This document shows positions 16,463-24,553 of a stretch of DNA of 46,816 bases, in pieces. A program made the position numbers and the translations under genes. The DNA is from an uncultured Neomegalonema sp. (GTDB lineage: Bacteria; Pseudomonadota; Alphaproteobacteria; Rhodobacterales; Rhodobacteraceae), in the NCBI GenBank assembly GCA_937958625.1, contig CALGNO010000052.1:1-46816 (forward strand), given 5' to 3'. Each line of letters starts with the position of its first letter. Positions within the stretch are counted from its first letter, which is position 1. The notes below the pieces were generated by a model. It ran no database searches and was not told the DNA's origin. It was given only the letters and a program-made list of their open reading frames with translations.

Positions 16463-17863
16463 TCAGGCCGTCGGTTGCGCCAACAGCCATAGGCCAAAGA
16501 AAGTGTACCCCACCATCAGCGCCCCGAGCGGTATTTGGCCTAGTGTGGCGCGGCGCGGCGTTGGCCACAGGTCAAGCGCGACGCGATGGGCGACGCAGAC
16601 GGCGATGGCATGGCCAATGATGATCGCCAGCGACTGCACGCGCCAGATAAGCTCGACGCTTTCCTGAACGTTCAGGAACGAGGTGGTGACGTAGAATTGC
16701 CCCAACCCCATCCAGTCGGCTCCGGTCCCCAGCGGATCACTCGCGGCGACCAGCGCATATTGTCCGTTGACCAGCAGCGCGACCAGATAATGGGCGAAGT
16801 GATAGGCCAGCGAAATCGGAATTACCGACAGCGCCAGCCGCGATAGGGCAGGGGACAGGCGCGGCGGCCTGCCGGTCACGGCGATACCCGCCCCGACGCT
16901 CAGGACAAAGACGCCGGTCAGCAACGCGCCAGCCCCGATCAGCCCCAGCGAATTTTGCACCACTACTGCCGAGCGCCCCGGAAACTCCAGCGGATTGATC
17001 CCCAGCCCGCCGAGCCACGCCCAGGTCTCGCTCATCCCGTCGAACGACACCGTTGCCAGCGCGCACAGGATAAAGAGCGCGCCGGACAGCGGCGGCACCG
17101 GCCCCGAGACCAGCCCCGCACCGGGCATCGACAGCGTAACCTGCACTCGCTCCGGCGCGTCCGCCATCCGTGTCATCCGCAGTGGCGCGAGGCGACCTAT
17201 AAAGCCGAAGAACACATTCAAAAACTCGCCCCGCGCCATCCAGTCCCGCTCGCCGAACACCATGATCCCGGCGAAAGTGATGAGCCAATAGACAGCCACC
17301 GCCCGCGCCAGCCGCGCCGGATCATCCGGGGCCAGATCGACAATCTCGAACCAACCGAAGGCAAACAGCCCCGCCAGCGCGGGCGCGTATCCAACCCATT
17401 CGGGCAGCGCCAGCACCGGCTTCGCGCCCAGCACCCGCGCCAACCCGCTCCACGGATTGAGGACCGCCCAGACATTGCCAATGAAGGCACAAACCAACGC
17501 CAGCCCGACCCAAACGAGCGTCCAGAGCGTCAGGGGCAGCGGATTGGAAAGCGGATCGCGCGCGCCGTTGAATCCGGCCCCCACCAGCACCGCCCAGAAG
17601 GCCAGCCCCAAAAGGCTGATCGCCACTTCCATCGGCGGCATCCGCACCCCCGGCAACAGCCATTCCCGGAACAGCCCGCGCAGCACCCCCGGCGGCACCA
17701 GCGCAATCAGCAAAAACGACAGCGCAATCGCGACCGTGCCGCTCCACTGCATCGTCTCGACCGGCAAGAGCAGCACGAACCCGCGCCCGGAGGCATGGGC
17801 AACGGCCTCCGTGGCGACAATCAGGCTCAGCAGGGCTATCCCGACCACTCTCCCTGTCCGCAT
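16463..17863 (-). CDS. Polytopic membrane protein of unknown function
   Basis: A 466-residue protein with roughly twelve hydrophobic segments and a signal-like N-terminus. It bears AHASGRGFVLLLP after the first helix, and conserved-looking loops NPWSGLARVLG, FGERDWMARGEFLNVFFG and HFAHYLVALLVNGQYA. It faintly recalls membrane proteins annotated as fenitrothion hydrolase in other bacteria, but I cannot confirm that. The ATG at 17863 is taken as start; another lies seven codons upstream. It precedes the transporter binding-protein gene by 62 bases on the same strand and could be co-transcribed. It is divergent from the copper-chaperone-like gene. Confidence 0.55.
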   Translation of the reverse strand: MRTGRVVGIALLSLIVATEAVAHASGRGFVLLLPVETMQWSGTVAIALSFLLIALVPPGVLRGLFREWLLPGVRMPPMEVAISLLGLAFWAVLVGAGFNGARDPLSNPLPLTLWTLVWVGLALVCAFIGNVWAVLNPWSGLARVLGAKPVLALPEWVGYAPALAGLFAFGWFEIVDLAPDDPARLARAVAVYWLITFAGIMVFGERDWMARGEFLNVFFGFIGRLAPLRMTRMADAPERVQVTLSMPGAGLVSGPVPPLSGALFILCALATVSFDGMSETWAWLGGLGINPLEFPGRSAVVVQNSLGLIGAGALLTGVFVLSVGAGIAVTGRPPRLSPALSRLALSVIPISLAYHFAHYLVALLVNGQYALVAASDPLGTGADWMGLGQFYVTTSFLNVQESVELIWRVQSLAIIIGHAIAVCVAHRVALDLWPTPRRATLGQIPLGALMVGYTFFGLWLLAQPTA

Positions 17864-17931
17864 CGTCTTGCCGCCTTGATCCATCTCGGCAAACCGACCA
17901 CGATCATTGCGGCTTTACAAGGGAGACTGCG

Positions 17932-18726
17932 ATGCGCGTATGGATCGGCCTTTTGCTTGCTGGCGGTTTGGCCGCGTTCCTGCTTTTCGGCAACACGAGC
18001 CGCGGCGCGCAATCCATCCTGATCGAAGACGCCCGCGCCATGAGCCATGGCGGCGCGCTGATCGGCGTGACCCTCAGCATCCGCAACACCGGCGACCCCG
18101 ACCGCCTCGTCTCCGCCCATGTCCAAGACGCCAAGATGGCCATCGTGAAGGGCGAAAACGCGCAGCCGCTACCGATTCCGGCCCGCAGCACCGTCAGCCT
18201 GACGATGGAGGGCGCGCATATCATGCTCGGCGGCGTGCCCGGAGAAATGAAGGACGGAAGGCTGATCCCCCTGACCCTGACCTTTGAACAAGCCGGAAAA
18301 ATCGCTGCCAAGGCCCGCTTCGGCGCGATGGCGGGGATGGATCACGGGTCGATGAACCATGGCGCGATGGACGGCAAGGCCATGGCCATGATGGGCACCG
18401 ATTATATCGTGCCCGAGGACGAACCCGCTCCGACCCTGTCCCTCAGCGCGGAACCAAGCGTGCAGGGCGGCTATGACATCGCGATTCGCACCACGAATTT
18501 CAGTTTCTCCCGCGATCAGGCCGACGGTCCCCATGCGCCCGGCACTGGCCACGGCCATCTTTATATCGGCGGCGTCAAGCTGGGCCGGGTCTACGGCTAC
18601 AGCGCGACCGTGCCTCCTCTCCCGCCCGGTGAACAGATCGTCCGGGTGACGCTCAATACCAACGATCATCGCATCTACGTGGTGAACGGTGAACCGGTCA
18701 CGGCAACGGTGCGCGTGGGCCGGTAA
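17932..18726 (+). CDS. PCu(A)C-like copper chaperone fused to a second domain
   Basis: A 264-residue envelope protein with an N-terminal signal anchor (WIGLLLAGGLAAFLLFG). Residues about 28-125 resemble the periplasmic copper chaperone PCu(A)C: LSIRNTGDPDRLVSAHV, then HIMLGGV, which supplies a His-x-Met. The segment where the first His and Met normally sit reads VQDAKMAIVK, so the usual His is missing. A Met/His linker (MDHGSMNHGAMDGK) follows near residue 140, then a C-terminal domain with GTGHGHLYIGG near residue 205. It probably binds copper in the periplasm, but with an altered site. Confidence 0.72.
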   Translation: MRVWIGLLLAGGLAAFLLFGNTSRGAQSILIEDARAMSHGGALIGVTLSIRNTGDPDRLVSAHVQDAKMAIVKGENAQPLPIPARSTVSLTMEGAHIMLGGVPGEMKDGRLIPLTLTFEQAGKIAAKARFGAMAGMDHGSMNHGAMDGKAMAMMGTDYIVPEDEPAPTLSLSAEPSVQGGYDIAIRTTNFSFSRDQADGPHAPGTGHGHLYIGGVKLGRVYGYSATVPPLPPGEQIVRVTLNTNDHRIYVVNGEPVTATVRVGR

Positions 18727-18815
18727 AGGCCGAGAAATGCAGGGGGCGCTTGTCACCTCGGGGTTGCAGGACACCGTGGAGATGATACCCTTGCGGTGAA
18801 TTCAGGGAGGCCAGA

Positions 18816-19523
18816 ATGGTTTACGGCAAAAGCGCAGTTGCAGTGGTCCTTGGGGTCGGTCTGTTGGCGGTGCCGTCTTGGGCGCAGCAGATCCATGTCA
18901 GTCCTCTTGAAGCGTACTCTCTGACCATTCAACCCCAGGCATTTCGCACCGAGCAAGAGACCATCGTGGTCGAGGAAGCGCGCGAAGAACTCGTTGTCGT
19001 GCCACCGCAATTCCGAACGGTGCAAAAGTCGCTGGTTTTGGTCGATGCCCATTGTCCCGGCGAACGGCTGGTGACGCGGGCGGAAACGATCGAGCTGGAA
19101 CCTGCCTACGAGCGGCTCGAACTCGTACCGCCCGTCTTCAAGACCATAACCAAACGCATCCCAAGAACGCCGGGGGCATCGGAATGGATCGCAGAGCCGG
19201 ATGGTTCCTTTCGGCTAAAAGTGACCGAGCCATCCTTTCGCACCGTCACGACACGGGAAGAGAGCAGCCCCAAGCGGACCCGGCGTGTCTCGGTTCCGGC
19301 TCGAACCGTGCAATACAAAGTGCAACGGCGCGCCGGTCCACCACAAAGCTGCGCAAACCGGATTCCTGCGGTCATGAAGACCATCGCCCACCAGATCGTC
19401 GAGACGCCGGCCATGGTGCGGCAGATCGCAATACCGGGCAAGACCGCGACGACGACCAAGCGGGTTCCGACCATCCAGATGATTACCGTCAACCCGCCGC
19501 CTCCGCCGCCGGACGTGATGTAG
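18816..19523 (+). CDS. Exported repeat protein with recurring P-x-F-R/K-T motif, unknown function
   Basis: A 235-residue protein with a signal peptide cleaved near SWA-QQ (residue 23). The mature part repeats a short motif: QAFRT (41-45), PQFRT (64-68), PVFKT (106-110), PSFRT (139-143) and PAVMKT (184-189), each followed by a beta-strand-like valine-rich stretch. It contains two cysteines and ends in a run of six prolines. I do not recognise a function. The stop is TAG, and the next gene is in the same frame three bases later, so this may be the first half of a longer protein. Confidence 0.68.
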   Translation: MVYGKSAVAVVLGVGLLAVPSWAQQIHVSPLEAYSLTIQPQAFRTEQETIVVEEAREELVVVPPQFRTVQKSLVLVDAHCPGERLVTRAETIELEPAYERLELVPPVFKTITKRIPRTPGASEWIAEPDGSFRLKVTEPSFRTVTTREESSPKRTRRVSVPARTVQYKVQRRAGPPQSCANRIPAVMKTIAHQIVETPAMVRQIAIPGKTATTTKRVPTIQMITVNPPPPPPDVM

Positions 19524-19526
19524 TCG

Positions 19527-20255
19527 GTGGAACCGGTCACCGCTCCTGCGGTCGAGATGATGCCCGTCAGCGCCGATCCCGACCTGCGCTATCACCCGCA
19601 AGTCGATAACGAAAACTGCGTGCTCTGGAAAAGCTTCACCAACGGCGATGCCGAGGTCGAACCGGGGCGCTTTCCGTGGCCACCGCCCAACCCGTCGTTT
19701 CAATCGACGCTTGGCGCCGACCTCTACGCGGGGGTCCAAACCCTCGGCGACATGAACGAACGCCTGAGTGCTGCGCTCGAGCGGATCGGTATTCCAGACT
19801 TTCGCCGTCGCTATTATCCCGTGCCGAACGGCTTCGCGTTGGTCACATCGCTGGAGAAAATCGACGACGAGGGCCGCCCGACCGAGAACCGCTGGTCTCA
19901 GGATATCTACGTCCTCGACCCGCCCTCCATCGGCAATTGGCTCTGGGCGCTGGTCAACGCGCGCAGTGGGCGCTTTCGGGTCATCGCCATCATCGTGACG
20001 TCAGACGACGTCGATACCGATGGCAGCGTCGGCGACCGCGACGAGGCGACGGGATGGCTCAATTCGGGCCTGAGCGCCCTCAACAGCGACCGGGCAGAGT
20101 GTGCCTTTGGTTCAAAGCATCGGGTGACAGTCTTGGTCTATGAGTTCGAGCATGTGGAGCAACAAGAGCCGCAGTTGGTCTCCCAGACCAATATCGATCA
20201 TCTCAGTAATTCCGGGCTTCGCAGCGAATTGGGCCGTACAGGGACCGAACGATGA
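19527..20255 (+). CDS. Unknown protein in frame with the preceding gene after a TAG stop
   Basis: A frame of up to 242 residues. The first start codon is a GTG at 19527 without a convincing ribosome binding site; ATG codons follow at 19557 and 19560. The N-terminal 35 residues are Pro/Val-rich and read like a continuation of the proline run ending the previous gene. The body (DPDLRYHPQVDNENCVLWKS onward) is a compact alpha/beta sequence with no signal peptide of its own. I recognise no family. The 3' end overlaps the next gene by four bases (ATGA). Either it is a separate cytoplasmic protein or the back half of a 479-codon exported protein split by a nonsense codon. Confidence 0.55.
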   Translation: MEPVTAPAVEMMPVSADPDLRYHPQVDNENCVLWKSFTNGDAEVEPGRFPWPPPNPSFQSTLGADLYAGVQTLGDMNERLSAALERIGIPDFRRRYYPVPNGFALVTSLEKIDDEGRPTENRWSQDIYVLDPPSIGNWLWALVNARSGRFRVIAIIVTSDDVDTDGSVGDRDEATGWLNSGLSALNSDRAECAFGSKHRVTVLVYEFEHVEQQEPQLVSQTNIDHLSNSGLRSELGRTGTER

Positions 20256-20689
20256 GTGAAGAAAAACTTCCCGCCAAGCAATGCCAGCAACGCCTTGCGG
20301 TTTTGTGGCTCGTCGGCAGCGGGGCGTCGTTCCTGCTGCTCTTCGTACAACTCGCGAGCGACAAGTATGGCGCGACCGGCGGCGACGTCACCGACTGGTT
20401 GCTGCCGTCGATCATCCCGACCCTGACACTGATGATCGGCGCGCTGGTCACGGCCAACCTCGTCGCGAAAAAGAAGGCCGAAGAAGAAAAGGAACCCGCG
20501 ATGTCCGACCGGTTTCTCTACCGGTTGGCGATGGGCCTTTCTGCCTTTTACCTCCTGCTGCTGTTCATCGTTTTGTTGATGTCCGCGACGACGAATATCA
20601 AGACGATGATCGACAATGTCGGCGTGATGATCACTTCCGTTCAGGGCCTCGTCGGTCTGGCGCTGGGGGCTTTCTTCGTCAAACGCTGA
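20252..20689 (+). CDS. Small membrane protein with four predicted helices, unknown function
   Basis: A 145-residue inner-membrane protein. Hydrophobic segments lie near residues 16-36, 50-72, 88-112 and 124-143. A charged cytoplasmic-type loop KKKAEEEKE sits between the second and third, and a lysine-arginine end closes the protein. The start overlaps the stop of the previous frame (ATGA), so expression is coupled. It is the last member of a three-frame cassette that ends before the regulator of the next operon. No domain is recognised. Confidence 0.7.
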   Translation: MSEEKLPAKQCQQRLAVLWLVGSGASFLLLFVQLASDKYGATGGDVTDWLLPSIIPTLTLMIGALVTANLVAKKKAEEEKEPAMSDRFLYRLAMGLSAFYLLLLFIVLLMSATTNIKTMIDNVGVMITSVQGLVGLALGAFFVKR

Positions 20690-20699
20690 ACGACCGTGC

Positions 20700-20728
20700 T
20701 TGCACTTTCCGTGGTCTTTGGTATACCA
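20700..20728 (+). promoter_or_regulatory. Predicted promoter with palindromic GntR-type operator
   Basis: TTGCAC (20700-20705) and TATACC (20722-20727) are spaced by 16 bases. TGGTATACCA (20719-20728) is a perfect 10-bp palindrome over the -10. This is close to operators of FadR-subfamily GntR regulators, such as the UxuR/ExuR type. It lies 48 bases upstream of a gene for just such a regulator, so autoregulation and control of the following operon are likely. Confidence 0.6.
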
Positions 20729-20776
20729 GACTCACAGGGCCGCACTTAGACGGCTTACGGGGAGGACGTGCCGGGG

Positions 20777-21490
20777 ATGGCAAGCGCGCTGAAATTGCAG
20801 CCCGTGGATGCGAGCTTTTCGCTCGGCGACCATATTTATGGCGTGCTGCGCGACGCGATCCTTGCCATGGACATCTACAATCCAGCCACCGACCTGCGCC
20901 TAGACGAGCGCGCCCTTGCCGAACAACTCAATATCTCCCGCACCCCCATACGCGAGGCGCTCGTGCGTCTCGAACAGGATGGCTTCGTCGAGGTGCAGGC
21001 GCGCAAGGGCGTCTTTGTCCTGCGCAAATCCGTCCATGAAATCGGCGAGATGATCACCGTCTGGGCGGCCCTCGAAAGCATGGCCGCACGGTTGGCGGCG
21101 GAGCGGGCAACGGCGGAGGATGTCGCCTCCCTGCGCGAGATGGGCCAGCGATTCAGCAGCCGTAAGGCCAGCGCCCATATTCAGGAATATTCCGAGGCGA
21201 ATATCGAGTTTCACCAGCGCATTCTGGAACTCTCAAACTGCTCCAAGCTGAAATCAATTGCCGATGGCCTGCTTTTGCACATGCGCGCCGTGCGCAACCA
21301 TGCGATGCCTGAGGGGAATCGAACCGAGGCTTCGGTTGTCGACCACATGACCATTATCGAGGCAATCGAAGCGAAAGACGCCGATCTCGCCGCACGCCTC
21401 GTTCGCGAACACACCATGCGCTTGCACGATCATGTCATCGAGACATGGTCGGAGCGGGCCGAAGAGACAAAACAAAACGAAGCGGTTTGA
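20777..21490 (+). CDS. GntR-family transcriptional regulator, FadR/FCD subfamily
   Basis: A 237-residue regulator. The winged helix lies at about residues 15-80 (LDERALAEQLNISRTPIREA, then VRLEQDGFVEVQARKG). The all-helical FCD effector domain follows from about 85 to 225, with histidine positions in the NIEFHQRI and VDHMTIIEAI segments that usually bind a metal and a carboxylate ligand. The ATG at 20777 is preferred over the GTG at 20768, which is too close to GAGG. It heads the catabolic operon, starting 19 bases before the ThDP enzyme gene, and probably senses the operon's acid substrate. Confidence 0.85.
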   Translation: MASALKLQPVDASFSLGDHIYGVLRDAILAMDIYNPATDLRLDERALAEQLNISRTPIREALVRLEQDGFVEVQARKGVFVLRKSVHEIGEMITVWAALESMAARLAAERATAEDVASLREMGQRFSSRKASAHIQEYSEANIEFHQRILELSNCSKLKSIADGLLLHMRAVRNHAMPEGNRTEASVVDHMTIIEAIEAKDADLAARLVREHTMRLHDHVIETWSERAEETKQNEAV

Positions 21491-21509
21491 GCCGCACGGG
21501 AGGAAGACC

Positions 21510-23249
21510 ATGGCCGACTCAATCTCTGCAACTGCCCATGACACGCTTGCGCAAAAGAGCAAGGATGACAGCATCGTCTCCGGGGGGCGTCTGGTCGCAA
21601 AGGCCCTGAAGGCCGAGGGCGTCGATACCGTCTTTACCCTCTGCGGCGGTCATATCATCGACATTTACGACGGCTGTATCGACGAAGGCATCAAGATCGT
21701 CGATGTGCGCCATGAACAGACGGCGGCCCATGCCGCCGACGGCTATGCTCGCCAAACCGGCAAGCTTGGCTGCGTGGTCACCACCGCCGGTCCCGGTTGT
21801 ACCAATGCGGTCACGGGCGTGGCGACGGCCTTCCGCTCCGAAAGCCCGATCCTGCATATCGGCGGCCAGTCCAGCCTGACCCAGCACAAGCAAGGTTCTC
21901 TTCAGGATTTGCCGCATGTTGATATGATGGCACCGATCACGAAATTCGCATCGGGCGTGTTCTCGACCAACCGCGTGGCCGACATGGTCTCGATGGCGGC
22001 CCGCGAGTGCTTCAATGGGGCCTACGGCCCCAGCTATCTCGAAATTCCCCGCGATATTCTCGATGCCGAAATTCCAATCGAGCAGGCGGTCATCCCCGAG
22101 GCAGGCAGCTATCGTGCCTCGACCAAATCCATCGGCGATCCCCGCGACATCGAACGGCTCGCCGATATTCTGGTCAACGCCAAGCGCCCGGCGGTCCTTT
22201 TTGGTCAGCAGGTCATGTCTTCGGGCAGCATCGAAGCCTGTGCCCAGTTCGCCCGCGCCCTCGATATTCCGGTTTACGCCAATGGCGGCGCGCGCGGCAT
22301 GATGCGGCGCGACGACCCGCACCACTTCGACCGCACCCGCTCGGATGCGTTCAAGAAGGCCGATGTGATCCTGATCGTCGGCACGCCGTTCGATTTCCGC
22401 ATGGGCTACGGCAAGCGCATCTCGAAGGATGCCACACTGGTTCAGATCGACCAGAGCTATGCGACTGTGGGTAAGAACCGCGATATTTCGCTCGGCCTCG
22501 CCGGCGATCCCGGCTCGATCTGTGCGGCGGTCGAGCAAGCCGCAACCGGGCGCATCGACAACACCGCCCGTCAGGCGCGTCAGGAATGGATGAAGGAGTT
22601 GCGGGCGATCGAGGCGGCGAAATACGACAAGCTGCTGCCGATGTTCAAAAACGACTCCAGCCCGATCCACCCCTATCGTCTTGCCTACGAGATCAACGAG
22701 TTTCTGGCAGAGGACACGATCTATATCGGCGATGGCGGCGACATCGTTACGATTTCCGCCCAGGCCGTCCGCCCGCGTAATCCGGGCCAGTGGATGGACC
22801 CAGGCGCGCTCGGCTCACTTGGCGTCGGCACGGGTTTCGCGATGGCCGCAAAAATGGCGCATCCAAACAAGGAAGTGCTGTGCCTCTATGGTGATGGCTC
22901 TTTCGGTATGACGGCTTTCGACATGGAAACCTCCCAGCGTTTCGGCGCGCCTTATCTGGCGGTGATCGGCAACAACTCTGCGATGAACCAGATTCGCTAT
23001 GGCCAGATTGCCAAATACGGCGCGAACCGCGGCGACATCGGCAACAAGCTCGGCGATGTCGAATTCGGCAAGTTCGGTGAAATGATCGGCGGCTATGGCG
23101 AAGAAGTCCGCGAGGCTGGCCAGATCGGCCCAGCCATGCAACGCGCCCGCGAAGCCATCGCCGCAACCGGCAAATGCGCCGTGGTCAATGTCTGGATTGA
23201 TCCTAACGAATACGCACCGGGCACCAAAGCCCAGACGATGTATAAATAA
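21510..23249 (+). CDS. ThDP-dependent acyl-CoA decarboxylase/lyase, divergent oxalyl-CoA decarboxylase type
   Basis: A 579-residue enzyme of the acetolactate synthase/oxalyl-CoA decarboxylase/2-hydroxyacyl-CoA lyase family. The catalytic glutamate is Glu69 in [15 protein letters not shown]. The ThDP-Mg motif is GDGSFG at 461 with NN at 488-489. In a typical oxalyl-CoA decarboxylase the segment after GSSER contains a Tyr-Glu pair facing the oxalyl group; here the equivalent reads [12 protein letters not shown]. It ends in a tail [16 protein letters not shown] that could cover the active site. Next to an Frc-like CoA-transferase it should produce formyl-CoA, from oxalyl-CoA or a 2-hydroxyacyl-CoA. 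The start at 21510 has GGGAGGAAG upstream. Confidence 0.75.
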   Translation: MADSISATAHDTLAQKSKDDSIVSGGRLVAKALKAEGVDTVFTLCGGHIIDIYDGCIDEGIKIVDVRHEQTAAHAADGYARQTGKLGCVVTTAGPGCTNAVTGVATAFRSESPILHIGGQSSLTQHKQGSLQDLPHVDMMAPITKFASGVFSTNRVADMVSMAARECFNGAYGPSYLEIPRDILDAEIPIEQAVIPEAGSYRASTKSIGDPRDIERLADILVNAKRPAVLFGQQVMSSGSIEACAQFARALDIPVYANGGARGMMRRDDPHHFDRTRSDAFKKADVILIVGTPFDFRMGYGKRISKDATLVQIDQSYATVGKNRDISLGLAGDPGSICAAVEQAATGRIDNTARQARQEWMKELRAIEAAKYDKLLPMFKNDSSPIHPYRLAYEINEFLAEDTIYIGDGGDIVTISAQAVRPRNPGQWMDPGALGSLGVGTGFAMAAKMAHPNKEVLCLYGDGSFGMTAFDMETSQRFGAPYLAVIGNNSAMNQIRYGQIAKYGANRGDIGNKLGDVEFGKFGEMIGGYGEEVREAGQIGPAMQRAREAIAATGKCAVVNVWIDPNEYAPGTKAQTMYK

Positions 23250-23275
23250 TCGAACACCGAGCGGAGTTTGCCCAG

Positions 23276-24553
23276 ATGAAAGCCCTTTCCGGCGTCAAAA
23301 TCCTCGACTTTACCCATGTCCAGTCCGGGCCGACCTGTACGCAGTTGCTCGCGTGGTTCGGGGCGGATGTGATCAAGGTCGAACGTCCCGGCGTCGGTGA
23401 TGCGACCCGTAAGCAACTGGTCGATGTGCCGGGTGCCGACAGCCTCTATTTCACGATGCTGAACCACAATAAGCGTTCTATCGAGATCAACTCGAAGGAT
23501 GAAACCGGCAAGGAAGTCCTGACCCGCCTTGTGCGCGAATGTGATGTGCTGGTCGAAAACTTCGCCCCCGGCGCGCTCGACCGCATGGGCTTCGGCTGGG
23601 AAGACCTGCAAAAGATCAACCCGCGCATCATCATGGCATCGGTAAAGGGCTTTGGTCCCGGCCAGTATGAAGACTGCAAGGTCTATGAGAACGTCGCCCA
23701 ATGTGCGGGCGGTTCGGCCTCGACCACCGGGTTTCTTGACGGCCCGCCCGTCGTAACCGGTGCCCAGATCGGCGATAGCGGTACGGGGCTACACCTGGCG
23801 CTTGGTATCGTCACCGCGCTGTTCCAGCGTGAAAAGACCGGGCGGGGACAAAAAGTGCTCGCCGCGATGCAGGATGGCGTCCTCAATCTGTGCCGGGTGA
23901 AACTGCGCGATCAGCAGCGATTGGCTGCCGGTCCGCTCAACGAATATTCGCAGTTCGGCGCGGGTATTCCCTTTGGCGAGGCGACACCGCGTGCGGGAAA
24001 TGATTCCGGCGGCGGACAGCCGGGCCGGATTCTGAAATGTAAGGGGTGGGAGACGGACCCCAACGCCTATACTTACTTCATCACCCAGGCGGCGGTCTGG
24101 AAGAACGTCTGCGACGTCATCGGCGAGCCGGACTGGAAAGAGGCCGAGGGCTATGCGACGCCCCCAGAACGCCTTGACAAGCTCGACGCCATTTTCGACC
24201 GGATCGAGCAATGGACGATGACCAAAGACAAGTTCGAGGTCATGGACATCTGCAACCCTCTCAATATCCCCGTTGGTCCGATCCTCAGCATGAAGGAAAT
24301 CGCCGAGGACGAGGGCCTGCGCGCCACCGGCACCGTGGTCGAAGTCGACCACCCCGAACGCGGCCCGTATCTGACAGTCGGTTGTCCAATCAAACTCAGC
24401 GACAGCGAAGTCGTCGTCGAGCGGTCTCCCTTGCTGGGCGAGCACACGGCGGAAATCCTGTCCGAAGTGCTGGGCTATGCGGGCGACGAGTTCGAACGGG
24501 TGGTTCAGTCGGGCGCTGTCGGTGATGTGAAACTGCCAAAGGCGGCGGAATAA
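23276..24553 (+). CDS. frc: Formyl-CoA:oxalate CoA-transferase (Frc-like)
   Basis: A 425-residue class III CoA-transferase. The catalytic aspartate is Asp167 in AQIGDSGTG, equivalent to Asp169 of the Oxalobacter enzyme. The flexible glycine loop is SGGGQPG near residue 245. Long stretches such as [28 protein letters not shown] and LKCKGWETD follow Frc closely. It moves CoA from formyl-CoA to oxalate, or to a related acid, releasing formate. It lies 26 bases after the ThDP enzyme and overlaps the next gene by one base (TAATG), so the three are one unit. Confidence 0.86.
   Translation: MKALSGVKILDFTHVQSGPTCTQLLAWFGADVIKVERPGVGDATRKQLVDVPGADSLYFTMLNHNKRSIEINSKDETGKEVLTRLVRECDVLVENFAPGALDRMGFGWEDLQKINPRIIMASVKGFGPGQYEDCKVYENVAQCAGGSASTTGFLDGPPVVTGAQIGDSGTGLHLALGIVTALFQREKTGRGQKVLAAMQDGVLNLCRVKLRDQQRLAAGPLNEYSQFGAGIPFGEATPRAGNDSGGGQPGRILKCKGWETDPNAYTYFITQAAVWKNVCDVIGEPDWKEAEGYATPPERLDKLDAIFDRIEQWTMTKDKFEVMDICNPLNIPVGPILSMKEIAEDEGLRATGTVVEVDHPERGPYLTVGCPIKLSDSEVVVERSPLLGEHTAEILSEVLGYAGDEFERVVQSGAVGDVKLPKAAE

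Noticed and set aside
15144-16667. Plus-strand open frame of about 507 codons opposite the binding-protein gene
   Set aside because: It mirrors a clear type I binding protein with Tat signal on the minus strand. The translation is rich in His, Arg and Gly with no domain, as expected of an antisense shadow in GC-rich DNA.
21519-22670. Minus-strand open frame of about 383 codons opposite the ThDP enzyme gene
   Set aside because: No start context or domain; the plus-strand enzyme has its cofactor motifs in place.
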